From NCBI RefSeq assembly GCF_030687495.1, contig NZ_CP117435.1, forward strand, positions 5,832,501 through 5,896,500: a stretch of 64,000 nt of DNA, in the 5' to 3' direction. The notes under the pieces are model-generated. The model saw only the letters and a program-made list of their open reading frames with translations, did not search any database and was not told the origin of the DNA. This document shows positions 37,844 to 47,169 of the stretch, in pieces. The stretch comes from Pseudomonas sp. FP453 (GTDB lineage Bacteria; Pseudomonadota; Gammaproteobacteria; Pseudomonadales; Pseudomonadaceae). The position numbers and the translations under genes were made by a program. Each line of letters opens with the position of its first letter. Positions within the stretch are counted from its first letter, which is position 1.

Positions 37844-37930
37844 TGTGGGAGCTGGCTTGCCTGCGATAGCCTCACCACCGTACGTCAGATACACCGCACC
37901 GCCTGCATCGCAGGCAAGCCAGCTCCCACA
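37844..37930. repeat. REPIN upstream of rlmI
   Basis: Inverted REP pair, tgtggg ends outward, placed between the divergent HDOD gene and rlmI. It ends only 52 bases before the rlmI ATG, which is unusual because REPs generally sit at 3' ends. Confidence 0.9.
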
Positions 37931-37981
37931 TGAAACAGCGTGCAACAGGTATACTCCCGCTCTTTTTTCCGGAGCGACGTC

Positions 37982-39178
37982 ATGTCCCTGCCAAGCCTGC
38001 GTCTCAAAGCCAACGCCGATCGTCGTTTGCGCAACGGCCACCTGTGGGTCTACAGCAACGAAATCGACGTGGCCGCCACCCCACTCCACGGCTTCCAGGC
38101 GGGCGACCAGGCTATCCTGGAAGCGGCCGGCGGCAAGACCCTGGGCATCGTGGCCATGAGCCCGAACAACCTGATCTGCGCGCGCCTGCTGTCGCGCGAC
38201 ATCAAGTTGCCGCTGGACAAGTCGCTGCTGGTGCACCGCATCAACGTCGCCCTGTCCCTGCGTGACCGTCTGTTCGACAAGCCGTTCTACCGCCTGGTCT
38301 ACGGCGACTCCGACCTGCTGCCAGGCCTGGTGGTCGACCGTTTCGGCGACATCCTGGTGGTGCAGATCGCTTCGGCGACCATGGAAGCCCATAAGGAAGA
38401 CGTGATCGCCGCACTGACCCAAGTGCTCAAGCCAAGCGGCATCCTGTTCAAGAACGACTCCGCCGCACGCGACGCCGAAGGCCTCAACCGCTACGTCGAA
38501 ACCGTGTTCGGCCTGGTGCCGGAGTGGGTCGCGCTGGAAGAAAACGGCGTGAAATTCGAAGCCCCGGTGATCCAGGGCCAGAAGACCGGCTGGTTCTACG
38601 ACCACCGCATGAACCGTGCGCGCCTGGCCCCGTATGCCAAAGGCAAACGCGTGCTCGACCTGTACAGCTACATCGGCGGTTGGGGCGTGCAAGCCGCAGC
38701 CTTCGGCGCCAGTGAAGTGTTCTGCGTCGACGCCTCCGCCTTCGCCCTCGACGGCGTCGAGCGCAACGCGGCGCTGAACGGCGTTGCCGAGAAGATGACC
38801 TGCATCGAAGGCGACGTGTTTGAAGCGTTGAAAGAACTGAAAGCCAGCGAAGAACGCTTCGACGTGATCGTCGCCGACCCTCCGGCCTTCATCAAGCGCA
38901 AAAAAGACATGAAGAACGGCGAAGGCGCCTACCGCCGCCTGAACGAGCAAGCCATGCGCCTGCTCAGCAAGGACGGCATCCTCGTCAGCGCGTCGTGCTC
39001 CATGCACTTGCCGGAAGACGACCTGCAAAACATCCTGCTGACCAGCGCCCGCCACCTGGACCGCAATATCCAGATGCTGGAACGTGGCGGCCAGGGCCCG
39101 GACCATCCGGTGCACCCGGCGATTGCCGAGACGCGTTACATCAAGAGCATCACGTGCCGCCTGCTGCCTAACAGCTAA
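37982..39178 (+). CDS. rlmI: 23S rRNA (cytosine1962-C5)-methyltransferase RlmI-like
   Basis: A SAM-dependent rRNA methyltransferase of 398 residues. The N-terminal PUA domain (LRLKANADRRLRNGHLWVYS, about residues 4-70) binds RNA. The central region contains VYGDSDLLPGLVVDRFGD. The catalytic domain has SAM motif VLDLYSYIGGWGVQAAAFGA near 223 and the VIVADPPAFIKRKKDM block near 300, with the catalytic Cys region SASCSMHL near 341. The start at 37982 (MSLPSLRLKAN) excludes 14 upstream codons. Confidence 0.9.
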   Translation: MSLPSLRLKANADRRLRNGHLWVYSNEIDVAATPLHGFQAGDQAILEAAGGKTLGIVAMSPNNLICARLLSRDIKLPLDKSLLVHRINVALSLRDRLFDKPFYRLVYGDSDLLPGLVVDRFGDILVVQIASATMEAHKEDVIAALTQVLKPSGILFKNDSAARDAEGLNRYVETVFGLVPEWVALEENGVKFEAPVIQGQKTGWFYDHRMNRARLAPYAKGKRVLDLYSYIGGWGVQAAAFGASEVFCVDASAFALDGVERNAALNGVAEKMTCIEGDVFEALKELKASEERFDVIVADPPAFIKRKKDMKNGEGAYRRLNEQAMRLLSKDGILVSASCSMHLPEDDLQNILLTSARHLDRNIQMLERGGQGPDHPVHPAIAETRYIKSITCRLLPNS

Positions 39179-39211
39179 GTCGCGCACAGCTCAAAAGGTT
39201 GGCTAGGTCAA

Positions 39212-39289
39212 TGTGGGAGCTGGCTTGCCTGCGATAGCGGTGTATCAGATACACCGCTATCGCAGGCAAGCCCGCTCCCACACTTTTTT
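39212..39289. repeat. Short REPIN followed by a T-tract
   Basis: An inverted REP pair with a very short loop (agcggtgtatcagatacaccgct makes the tip almost a perfect hairpin; positions 39236-39258). It is followed by ctttttt, so this copy is a plausible real terminator for rlmI. Confidence 0.9.
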
Positions 39290-39372
39290 GTGGTGTGTCT
39301 GGAATTTGATTGAATTCCATTTTCCGCAGACTAGTATCGGTTTTCTGGTTTTACTCCGGGAAAACAAAAACA

Positions 39373-40548
39373 ATGTCTGGGCCCACCCTCTCGCGCTTCA
39401 TCCTCATCACCTGCATCTCCCTGATCAGCTTCTTCCCGATCAATATCCTGCTGCCCTCCTTCCCCGCCCTGTCCGCCCACTTCGATACGCCCACCGCCGA
39501 CGTCGCGCTGTCCATCAGCCTGTTCACCCTGGTCTTTGCGGTCTCGCAACTGGTCGCCGGGCCGCTGTCGGATAAATGGGGGCGCAAGGAAGTGCTGGTC
39601 GGCTGCATCAGCCTGTCGATCCTTGGCGCCATCGGTTGCGCACTGGCGCCGGACTACCTGAGCTTCCTGCTGTTTCGCAGCGTGCAGGCCATGGGTTGTG
39701 GATTTTTCGTCCTGGGCCACGCGCTGGTGGAAGACCTGTTCGACGAACAAGACCGCGCCCGCGTGCGCCTGTATTACATGACCTTGAGCGGCTCGTTTGT
39801 CGCGCTGTCACCGCTGATCGGCTCCTGGCTGCAAACCACCTTCGACTGGCAAGGCAGCTTCTACGGCTTTGCCCTGATGGCGTTGGGCATGTTGATCCAC
39901 GCGGCCTGCATCCTGCCGTCGAAGGCCGCCAGCCCGCACCGCGCCGCCGTTTCCATCATCGGCACGCTGAAAGCCGTCGGCAAAAATCGCGATTTCCTAC
40001 GCTACTGGTGGATCGCCGCGCTGGTGTTCACCTGCTACTTCGCGCTGATCAGCGTGACGCCACTGATCTTCATGGACACGCTGCAGCTCTCCGAATACCA
40101 ATACGCGCTGGTGCTGATGGTGTACGGCGTGGCCTACCTGCTCGGTGGCGTCGCGGCGTCGTATTTGCAGAAGCGCATCACGCTGTCGCGGCAGATCAAT
40201 ATTGGCCTCGGTTTGCTCAGCGTCGCCGGATTACTGCTGACCTTGATGGTCAGTCTGCACGCCATCACCACGGTGACCTTGCTGATCCCGATGCTGATCA
40301 GCGCCCTCGCCGTGACGCTGGTACGACCCGCCGCGATTTCCGCAGCGATGCTGCTGTTTTCCAGCAGCGCCGGCACGGCCGCGTCGGCGGGCAACAGCAT
40401 CATGTTTCTCACCGCCGCCGTCAGCAGCGCGGCGTTGGCTCAGGCCGGCGAGCATCTGCTGCTGACCATTGCCCTCAGTTTCATCGTGCTCAGCTTCTGG
40501 GGGCTGGTGACCAATCGGCAGACTACGGCTCGCGCATTACCGGCGTGA
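39373..40548 (+). CDS. MFS drug transporter, Bcr/CflA type
   Basis: A 391-residue inner-membrane transporter of the major facilitator superfamily with about 12 hydrophobic helices. The Bcr/CflA-like features are LISFFPINILLPSFPALSAH in helix 1, the loop 2-3 motif GPLSDKWGRKEVLVG (about residues 62-76) and FVLGHALVEDLFD after helix 4. It is likely a proton-driven exporter of an unknown compound. I start at 39373 (MSGPTLSRFI). It overlaps the convergent DUF4153 gene by 26 bases. Confidence 0.88.
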   Translation: MSGPTLSRFILITCISLISFFPINILLPSFPALSAHFDTPTADVALSISLFTLVFAVSQLVAGPLSDKWGRKEVLVGCISLSILGAIGCALAPDYLSFLLFRSVQAMGCGFFVLGHALVEDLFDEQDRARVRLYYMTLSGSFVALSPLIGSWLQTTFDWQGSFYGFALMALGMLIHAACILPSKAASPHRAAVSIIGTLKAVGKNRDFLRYWWIAALVFTCYFALISVTPLIFMDTLQLSEYQYALVLMVYGVAYLLGGVAASYLQKRITLSRQINIGLGLLSVAGLLLTLMVSLHAITTVTLLIPMLISALAVTLVRPAAISAAMLLFSSSAGTAASAGNSIMFLTAAVSSAALAQAGEHLLLTIALSFIVLSFWGLVTNRQTTARALPA

Positions 40549-42256
40549 GCAGCATGTCACTGGTCTGCAACTGCCGGTAACGCGGCTTGACCAGCTCGAT
40601 CCGGCCGATGCGGATGTCGTGGATCAGCATTTCGGTGTCCACGTAGCCGTCCGGCAGTTGCGTCCAGACCAGTGGGCCACGATCGTCCCACTTGCCCTTC
40701 TCATCCAGGGCAAAGATGCGCGGTGGCTTGGCATCGTGGCGGTAGCCGGTGTTCGGAATCGCCAGCACTTCGGGCTGGCCATCCAGGTCGAGGTCCACCG
40801 CCCACAACACACAGTTGGACTCGCACGGTGAGTCGGTTTCAAGGCTCAGTTCGGCAAACTGCTCGCTGCCCTTGGGCTTGGGGCCGATCCATTCCAGTTC
40901 GGCCTTGGGCCGCTGGGCGCGCTCCTTGGCGTATTGCTCGCTGAAACTCAGCGCCGTGTCGTCCATCCGCTCGCGCAAAATACGGCGCGAGTCCGCGTCG
41001 AGAATGCGCTCTTTATCCAGATCCTCCTGCAGCTTGGCGTAAGCCTCTTCACCCGCCTTTTCCAGGCCGAAACGCAGGTAGTGCGCGTCAAAGGCCGCGG
41101 CCTTGGTGCGCCCGTCGAGCAAGCGTTGCACCTGATCATTCACACTGATCTGTATCGGGTTGAGCAGCGGCGTGTTGATCAACACCACCAGCGCACAAAA
41201 CAGCAACGCCAATGCCGGGTTGGTCACGCGCAAGTTGCCCAGCCACACAGGCTTACGCAACACCACCGCCCACACCGCCGCCAGGCCATACAAACCGCAC
41301 AACAACGCCGCCGCCAACGCGATGAAGCGCTGCGGCGACAAGGCATATTGCTCGACCCGCAGCCAACTCGAATAAAACGCCAGCGCCGCGAGGACCGGCA
41401 GGCACAACAGGCTCAACTCGATAAACCGCGTCAACCACCGGGGATAGGGCCGAGGCTGCCGGCCATCCTGGAACACGCCATTGAGCAGGAACAACTGCGC
41501 ACCGGCCAACACCAGCAGAATCGGCGTGGAGTAGCCCGTGGCCCAGATCCGCTCGAGCCCGGTAAACGGCAGGGCCAGGGTAAACAGCACGCTGATCAGC
41601 GCGATCAGCGGCAGCAGCAACCCACAGGCGCTGAGCAGCATGCTGCGCATCTGGCCGATGACCTTCTCGCTGCGCGCCGCCAGGTACATGCCCAGCGCGA
41701 ACACCAGTGGCAGGGCGAAACACAGGAACAACTCACTCCAGAAGTGCCGCTCGAAAAACTCGATGCCCAGCATCAGGAACAATCGGCTCCACAGCTTGAG
41801 CAAGGCCATGAACAGCCCCACCAGGATCAGCGCGTAGAGCACGATAAACACGCTGTTCCAGGCTTGCTGGAACAGGTCTTCATAGCGCCAGCGCTGGCCT
41901 TTGGCGCTAGGCCAGGCGAACAGGAAGCTGGCGCAGACGTAGCTCAGCACCACCACGCTGATAAACCACGAGTTGATCGCCCAACGGTTGTCGCCGATAT
42001 GCTCGACGCCGTAACACACCCACAGCGTCATGCCGCCCATCAGCAGGGTGAACACCAGCGTCGGCAACAACGAACGCCAGTGTCGGACTTTTTCCCCGAG
42101 CAACTGCAACGTGGTGCCGCCTACCAGGACCAGGGTGTAGGTGACAAAAAACAGCGCTTCGTTTACGCGATAAAGCTGGTCGGAGTAATAGAAGGCGATT
42201 CCCTGGACCAGGCCGATCAGCAGGTAGAACCCAAGAAAACGATTGATACCGGGCAT
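40523..42256 (-). CDS. DUF4153 family multi-pass membrane protein
   Basis: A 577-residue membrane protein of unknown function. The N-terminal two thirds (about residues 5-390) contain about ten hydrophobic helices, starting FLGFYLLIGLVQGIAFYYSD. The C-terminal third is soluble and acidic, with GLEKAGEEAYAKLQEDLDKE-type helical sequence and ELSLETDSPCESNCVLWAVD, DLDLDGQPEVLAI (a calcium-loop-like stretch). The start at 42256 (MPGINRFLGF) has an aaagga site seven bases upstream. It is divergent from ilvD. Confidence 0.82.
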   Translation of the reverse strand: MPGINRFLGFYLLIGLVQGIAFYYSDQLYRVNEALFFVTYTLVLVGGTTLQLLGEKVRHWRSLLPTLVFTLLMGGMTLWVCYGVEHIGDNRWAINSWFISVVVLSYVCASFLFAWPSAKGQRWRYEDLFQQAWNSVFIVLYALILVGLFMALLKLWSRLFLMLGIEFFERHFWSELFLCFALPLVFALGMYLAARSEKVIGQMRSMLLSACGLLLPLIALISVLFTLALPFTGLERIWATGYSTPILLVLAGAQLFLLNGVFQDGRQPRPYPRWLTRFIELSLLCLPVLAALAFYSSWLRVEQYALSPQRFIALAAALLCGLYGLAAVWAVVLRKPVWLGNLRVTNPALALLFCALVVLINTPLLNPIQISVNDQVQRLLDGRTKAAAFDAHYLRFGLEKAGEEAYAKLQEDLDKERILDADSRRILRERMDDTALSFSEQYAKERAQRPKAELEWIGPKPKGSEQFAELSLETDSPCESNCVLWAVDLDLDGQPEVLAIPNTGYRHDAKPPRIFALDEKGKWDDRGPLVWTQLPDGYVDTEMLIHDIRIGRIELVKPRYRQLQTSDMLLTPVMREP

Positions 42257-42545
42257 TCCAGTTCCTTTGGAGTGGGGGGAGGGCAAAAGGCCGCCAGTCT
42301 AAACAAAGCCGCAGGCCCTGTAATGCCCCGTTCCCTCCAGCCGCCAGCGGTGTAGAATCGGCCCTATTCATCGCCAGTCATCCCCCGGCGGGTTTATGAG
42401 CTCGAGGCCCAAGCAAGCGGCGATCCCGCGACGCGAGTGGCAACTTCCGGACACACGGCCATTTTTCGGGTGTTCCTGACGTCAATAGAAGCTCACTCCC
42501 TTTTCCGCACCTGATTAGTAAGTGATTAGCCGCCCGGAGTGCTCC
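42257..42545. other. Divergent gap between DUF4153 and ilvD
   Basis: This 289-base interval is the longest gap between genes in the window. It holds no REP. A possible -10 (tgtagaat, 42351-42358) reads toward ilvD, but I see no good -35. I recognise no leader peptide of the branched-chain attenuator type and no riboswitch. Confidence 0.4.
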
Positions 42546-44387
42546 ATGCCAGATTACCGCTCGAAAACATCCACCCACGGCCGCAACATGGCCGGCGCCC
42601 GCGCACTGTGGCGTGCCACGGGGATGAAAGATGACGACTTCAAGAAGCCGATCATCGCGATTGCCAACTCGTTCACCCAATTCGTACCGGGCCACGTCCA
42701 CCTCAAGGACCTCGGCCAACTGGTCGCCCGCGAGATCGAACGCGCTGGCGGCGTAGCGAAGGAATTCAACACCATCGCCGTGGACGACGGCATCGCCATG
42801 GGCCATGACGGCATGCTGTATTCCCTGCCGAGCCGCGAGATCATCGCCGACTCCGTGGAGTACATGGTCAACGCCCACTGCGCCGACGCCATCGTGTGCA
42901 TCTCGAACTGCGACAAGATCACCCCCGGCATGCTGATGGCCTCCCTGCGCCTGAACATCCCGGTGATCTTCGTCTCCGGCGGTCCGATGGAAGCCGGCAA
43001 GACCAAACTGGCCTCCCACGGCCTCGACCTGGTGGACGCCATGGTCATCGCCGCCGATTCCAGCGCTTCTGACGAGAAGGTCGCGGAATACGAGCGCAGC
43101 GCGTGCCCAACCTGCGGTTCGTGCTCCGGCATGTTCACCGCCAACTCGATGAACTGCCTGGTGGAAGCCCTGGGCCTGGCCTTGCCGGGCAACGGTTCCA
43201 CCCTGGCCACCCACAGCGACCGCGAGCAGCTGTTCCTGCAGGCCGGCCGCACCATCGTCGAGCTGTGCAAGCGCTACTACCACGACAACGATGAGTCGGT
43301 GCTGCCGCGCAACATCGCCAACTTCAAGGCGTTCGAAAACGCCATGACCCTGGACATCGCCATGGGCGGTTCCACCAACACCATCCTGCACTTGCTGGCC
43401 GCCGCCCAGGAAGCCGAGATCGATTTCGACCTGCGCGACATCGACCGCCTGTCCCGCAACGTGCCGCAACTGTGCAAAGTCGCGCCGAACATCCAGAAGT
43501 ACCACATGGAAGACGTGCACCGCGCCGGCGGGATCTTCTCGATCCTCGGCTCGCTGGCCCGTGGCGGCCTGCTGCACACCGACCTGCCGACCGTGCACAG
43601 CAAGACCCTCGCCGAAGGCATCGCCAAGTGGGACATCACCCAGACTGACGACGAAGCCGTGCACCACTTCTTCAAGGCCGGCCCGGCCGGCATCCCGACG
43701 CAAACCGCGTTCAGCCAGTCGACCCGTTGGGACACCCTCGACGACGACCGTGAAAACGGCTGCATCCGCAGCGTCGAGCACGCTTACTCCCAGGAAGGCG
43801 GCCTGGCCGTGCTGTACGGCAACATCGCCCTCGACGGCTGCGTGGTGAAAACCGCCGGTGTGGATGAGTCCATCCATGTCTTCGAAGGCCGTGCCAAGAT
43901 CTACGAAAGCCAGGACAGCTCGGTGCGCGGCATCCTCGCCGACGAAGTGAAGGAAGGCGACATCGTGATCATCCGCTACGAAGGCCCGAAAGGCGGCCCG
44001 GGTATGCAGGAGATGCTCTACCCGACGTCGTACCTGAAGTCCAAAGGCCTGGGCAAAGCCTGCGCCTTGCTCACCGACGGCCGTTTCTCCGGCGGCACCT
44101 CGGGCCTGTCCATCGGCCACGCTTCGCCAGAAGCCGCTGCCGGCGGCGCGATTGGCCTGGTGCAGGATGGCGACAAGGTGCTGATCGACATTCCGAACCG
44201 TTCGATCAACCTGTTGATCAGCGACGAAGAACTGGCCGCACGCCGGGTCGAGCAGGACAAGAAGGGTTGGAAGCCGGTGGAGAAGCGTCCGCGCAAAGTC
44301 ACCACCGCGCTGAAGGCCTACGCCCTGCTGGCCACCAGTGCCGACAAGGGTGCTGTGCGCAACAAGGCGATGCTTGACGGCCTGTAA
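42546..44387 (+). CDS. ilvD: Dihydroxy-acid dehydratase
   Basis: Dehydrates dihydroxy-acid precursors in valine, isoleucine and leucine synthesis, using an iron-sulfur cluster. It has 613 residues when started at 42546 ([20 protein letters not shown]). Cluster cysteines lie in [16 protein letters not shown] (about residue 122) and [18 protein letters not shown] (about 192-209). The C-terminal signature [23 protein letters not shown] (split, about 507-529) is intact. A dedicated terminator follows. Confidence 0.96.
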   Translation: MPDYRSKTSTHGRNMAGARALWRATGMKDDDFKKPIIAIANSFTQFVPGHVHLKDLGQLVAREIERAGGVAKEFNTIAVDDGIAMGHDGMLYSLPSREIIADSVEYMVNAHCADAIVCISNCDKITPGMLMASLRLNIPVIFVSGGPMEAGKTKLASHGLDLVDAMVIAADSSASDEKVAEYERSACPTCGSCSGMFTANSMNCLVEALGLALPGNGSTLATHSDREQLFLQAGRTIVELCKRYYHDNDESVLPRNIANFKAFENAMTLDIAMGGSTNTILHLLAAAQEAEIDFDLRDIDRLSRNVPQLCKVAPNIQKYHMEDVHRAGGIFSILGSLARGGLLHTDLPTVHSKTLAEGIAKWDITQTDDEAVHHFFKAGPAGIPTQTAFSQSTRWDTLDDDRENGCIRSVEHAYSQEGGLAVLYGNIALDGCVVKTAGVDESIHVFEGRAKIYESQDSSVRGILADEVKEGDIVIIRYEGPKGGPGMQEMLYPTSYLKSKGLGKACALLTDGRFSGGTSGLSIGHASPEAAAGGAIGLVQDGDKVLIDIPNRSINLLISDEELAARRVEQDKKGWKPVEKRPRKVTTALKAYALLATSADKGAVRNKAMLDGL

Positions 44388-44397
44388 GCCCCGCCCA

Positions 44398-44433
44398 TAA
44401 AAAATGCCCCGCCAAGTGCGGGGCATTTTTTTG
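44398..44433 (+). terminator. Intrinsic terminator of ilvD
   Basis: Stem aaaatgccccgc / gcggggcatttt with loop caagt, followed by further T. It starts about 11 bases after the ilvD stop. Its outer stem (aaaatgcccc/ggggcatttt) equals that of the rpoH/mtgA terminator. Confidence 0.93.
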
Positions 44434-44469
44434 CCTGGTACAAATCCTCCAGAACACTGGAGATCGAAC

Positions 44470-44577
44470 TGTGGGAGCTGGCTTGCCTGCGATGGCGGAG
44501 TGTCAGCCAACACATGTATCGCCTGACACTCCGCCATCGCGGGCAAGCCCGCTCCCACACAAGCCAGCTCCCACAGG
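44470..44577. repeat. REPIN with a partial third unit
   Basis: Inverted REP pair (44470-44560), tgtggg ends outward, with an inner agtgtcag/ctgacact stem and the cgcgggcaagcccgctccc variant on the right, followed by a caagccagctcccacagg fragment. It lies between ilvD and the convergent siderophore receptor gene. Confidence 0.92.
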
Positions 44578-44593
44578 GGGTTGGTGTAAGGCT

Positions 44594-47035
44594 TTAGAAC
44601 TGCGGGGTGTAGGTCATGGTGAACATCACATTACGCGGATCGCCATAGTAGTTACTGCCCCAATTCGCGTTATACGCCGGGATGTAGTACTTCTTGTCGA
44701 ACATATTGTTCAGGTTCGCCGCCACGGTGAATTCCTGGTTGATCTTGTACGCCACCCGCGAATCCCACAGCGCATTGCCCGGCACGCTGAACGTGCGGTC
44801 GTAGGCCTCGGTGCTGCTTTGCGCGGTCACGCCGGCGCCGACGCTGAATTTCTGCCAGTCACCCGGCAGCTGGTAATCACCCCAGACCTTGAGTAAATGC
44901 TTGGGCGTCCAGGTGCTGAAGATCTTGCCTTCGTAGTCGTCGTCCTTGAGGAATTTGGTGGTGTTGTAGGTGTAGCTGGAATTGAGCTGCAACCCCGGCA
45001 GCACTTCGCCGCTCAACGTGGCTTCAAAGCCCTGGCTGCGGACTTTGCCCGAAGCCACCGAGCAGTACCAACCGTTGCAGTTCTGCGGCCCTTGCAGGTC
45101 TTGGGCCGCGCGGTTTTCCTGGTCATAGCGGAAGATCGCAAACGAGGTGTTGAGGCGACCATCGGCCAATTCGCCCTTTATCCCCAGCTCGTAGTTCTTG
45201 CCTTCGATGGGCTTGAGGATCGCGTGGGACGTGGTTTGGTTGGTCTGTGGTTCAAACGCGTCGGCGTAGCTGGCGTAGGCCGACCATTGGTCGTTCAGTT
45301 CATAGACCAGACCGGTGTACGGCGTGACCTTGCCGTTGGTTTGGGTGGTGCTGGCTTCAGGCGCGCCATAAGTCCCCTTGATACCGCTCTGGCCGATGTA
45401 GGAGAACTCATACCAACTGGTGCGCGCGCCGACGATCAGGGTCAGCGGGTCCAGCAGCTTCACGCGCCAGGTGCCATAGATGCCTTTCTGGCGAACGTCA
45501 TACCAGCTCTTGGAGCCCCAACCGTCCTTGAACAGTTGGTATTTGTCGCGCTGCGGGCGGTTGTGGTCGATGTTGAAGATATCCGCGCCCGGCGTGGCCG
45601 CCCGCGCCCACAGGTCGTCGGTGGTGAGCTTGGAATAGTTGGCGCCCAGGATCATTTCCTGCTGGAAACCCAGGCCGTCGAACTTGCCATCGACGTACAC
45701 ATCCGCGCCGCGACTCTTGGTGTTGAAGTCGGTGACCCAGTCGATATAACGCACGGTGCCGCCGCCGTTGGGGATGGTATCCCACGTCGCCTGGTAGGTT
45801 GCGTCGTTGTGCTCGTCCATCGCCACCAACGCGGCCTTCACCTTCCAGTCATCGTTGAAGCGATGCTCCAGGTCGGCGAACACCTGGGTCTGGTTGTTGA
45901 CGTTGCGGTTCCAGCTGGCGCCGACAAAGGTCGAGCGCGGCAAGCCGATATCGCTGCCGTCGGCGTAACGGGGCAGCGACATGAAGTTGGGCCGCGAATG
46001 GCCTTTCTGGTTGCTGATGCCGACCCCGACGGTGGTGTCTGCCGTGAAGTCGTAGTCCACCGCCGCGTAGACCGTCTGATTCCAGCCGCCGGCGTAGTCG
46101 ACAAAAGAGTTGGTCGTGTCGTAATCCGCCACGAAACGGCCGCGCAAGGTGCCTTGGGCATTCATCGGGCCGCCGACGTCGACTTGAGTGCCATAGTGGT
46201 CCCAGGAGCCGGCCTTGGCGGTGATGGTCACCGTGGGCGCCTGCTGGCCGCGCTTGCGCACCAGGTTCATGGTGCCGCCGGGGCTGTTGGCGCCTTGCAG
46301 CAACGCGGCCGGGCCACGCAGGGTTTCGACGCGGTCGTAGATCGCCATGTTTTCGGTGAGGTAGCTGCCCAGGGTGTAGGTGTTACGCGGGATGCCTACG
46401 CCATCGTATTGCAGGGTGCCGATCTCGAAACCCCGGGAGAAGATGAACATGCCGGGGCCGGGGGATTTGGTCGCGGTCAGGCCGGGGGTGCGCTTGACCA
46501 CTTCGGACAGTTTGGTGGTGTTCTGGTCATCCATCTGCTTGCGGGTCATGACACTGACCGACTGCGGGATGTCCTTGAGTTTCTGCTCGCCCTTGCCGAT
46601 GGTCACCGCGCCGGTGGTGTAGGAACCTGTACCTTCGGTAGTAGCACCCAGGCGTTCGGCGCTGATGGTTGTTGCACCGACTTCAAGGGCAGAACCGCTG
46701 GCCACGGGTTTTTCCAGGGTCACGGTGTCGGCATTGATAAACGCCGCGTTCAGCCCCGTGCCACCCAGCAACAAGCCAAGGGCCTCGCGCTGGCCCAAGC
46801 TGCCGCGCACACCTGGGGATGTCACGCCCTGGGTCAACTCACCGGACACCAGCACCTGAATCCGCGTCACCGCCGAAAACGCCGCCAACGCGCCGTCCAG
46901 GCTTTGCCCAGGAATATCGAAGCGGTAAGTCTGGGCCTGCGTGCTCTCAGCGGCCTGCAAGTACAGCGGCGCAATGCCGCTGGCCATGGAAATGGCCAGT
47001 GCCAGCAAGGGCCGTGCGGCGTATCGGTGTGCCAT
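44594..47035 (-). CDS. TonB-dependent siderophore receptor with signalling domain (FpvA/FiuA class)
   Basis: An outer-membrane ferric-siderophore transporter of 813 residues that also signals to an anti-sigma factor. A signal peptide (about residues 1-29) is followed by a secretin/TonB N-terminal signalling domain (YRFDIPGQSLDGALAAFSAV, about 37-110), the plug domain (IPQSVSVMTRKQMDDQ, LRGPAALLQGANSPGGTMNL) and a 22-strand-type barrel ending in a terminal Phe (MFTMTYTPQF). The start at 47035 has ggggag nine bases upstream. The cognate ligand cannot be told from sequence; xenosiderophores of hydroxamate type are typical for this class. It is 134 bases downstream of the FecR-type gene. Confidence 0.92.
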   Translation of the reverse strand: MAHRYAARPLLALAISMASGIAPLYLQAAESTQAQTYRFDIPGQSLDGALAAFSAVTRIQVLVSGELTQGVTSPGVRGSLGQREALGLLLGGTGLNAAFINADTVTLEKPVASGSALEVGATTISAERLGATTEGTGSYTTGAVTIGKGEQKLKDIPQSVSVMTRKQMDDQNTTKLSEVVKRTPGLTATKSPGPGMFIFSRGFEIGTLQYDGVGIPRNTYTLGSYLTENMAIYDRVETLRGPAALLQGANSPGGTMNLVRKRGQQAPTVTITAKAGSWDHYGTQVDVGGPMNAQGTLRGRFVADYDTTNSFVDYAGGWNQTVYAAVDYDFTADTTVGVGISNQKGHSRPNFMSLPRYADGSDIGLPRSTFVGASWNRNVNNQTQVFADLEHRFNDDWKVKAALVAMDEHNDATYQATWDTIPNGGGTVRYIDWVTDFNTKSRGADVYVDGKFDGLGFQQEMILGANYSKLTTDDLWARAATPGADIFNIDHNRPQRDKYQLFKDGWGSKSWYDVRQKGIYGTWRVKLLDPLTLIVGARTSWYEFSYIGQSGIKGTYGAPEASTTQTNGKVTPYTGLVYELNDQWSAYASYADAFEPQTNQTTSHAILKPIEGKNYELGIKGELADGRLNTSFAIFRYDQENRAAQDLQGPQNCNGWYCSVASGKVRSQGFEATLSGEVLPGLQLNSSYTYNTTKFLKDDDYEGKIFSTWTPKHLLKVWGDYQLPGDWQKFSVGAGVTAQSSTEAYDRTFSVPGNALWDSRVAYKINQEFTVAANLNNMFDKKYYIPAYNANWGSNYYGDPRNVMFTMTYTPQF

Positions 47036-47169
47036 GGATGGTGCTCCCCGGTGCAAAAAAAGTCGGTGATCGGCGCCGCACTACTTGAGAGTGCTTACTA
47101 TTTGCGCCTCAGTGATCAAGGACGATGGCTCACGGAGAAACCCTGAAACTATTTTGAAAAAAGTTGCCG
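47036..47169 (-). promoter_or_regulatory. Likely ECF-sigma-dependent promoter region of the receptor gene
   Basis: The 134-base gap contains, on the minus strand, an A/T-rich tract followed by gtttcagggtttctccg and then cgtcc about 14 bases later. FecI-type promoters of pseudomonad receptor genes often combine a gggttt-like element with a downstream cgtc. This is pattern recognition only; no consensus was computed. Confidence 0.35.

Noticed and set aside
42257..42545. Possible leader-peptide attenuator before ilvD
   Set aside because: No short open frame rich in Ile, Val or Leu followed by a terminator is visible.
42378..44558. A 726-codon open frame antisense to ilvD
   Set aside because: It is the mirror of a highly conserved GC-rich gene. 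Its composition is rich in His, Gln, Arg and Val without domain features, and part of it is translated REP.
44897..47146. A 749-codon open frame antisense to the siderophore receptor
   Set aside because: Shadow of the receptor reading frame. It has no recognisable motif, no ribosome site and antisense codon bias.
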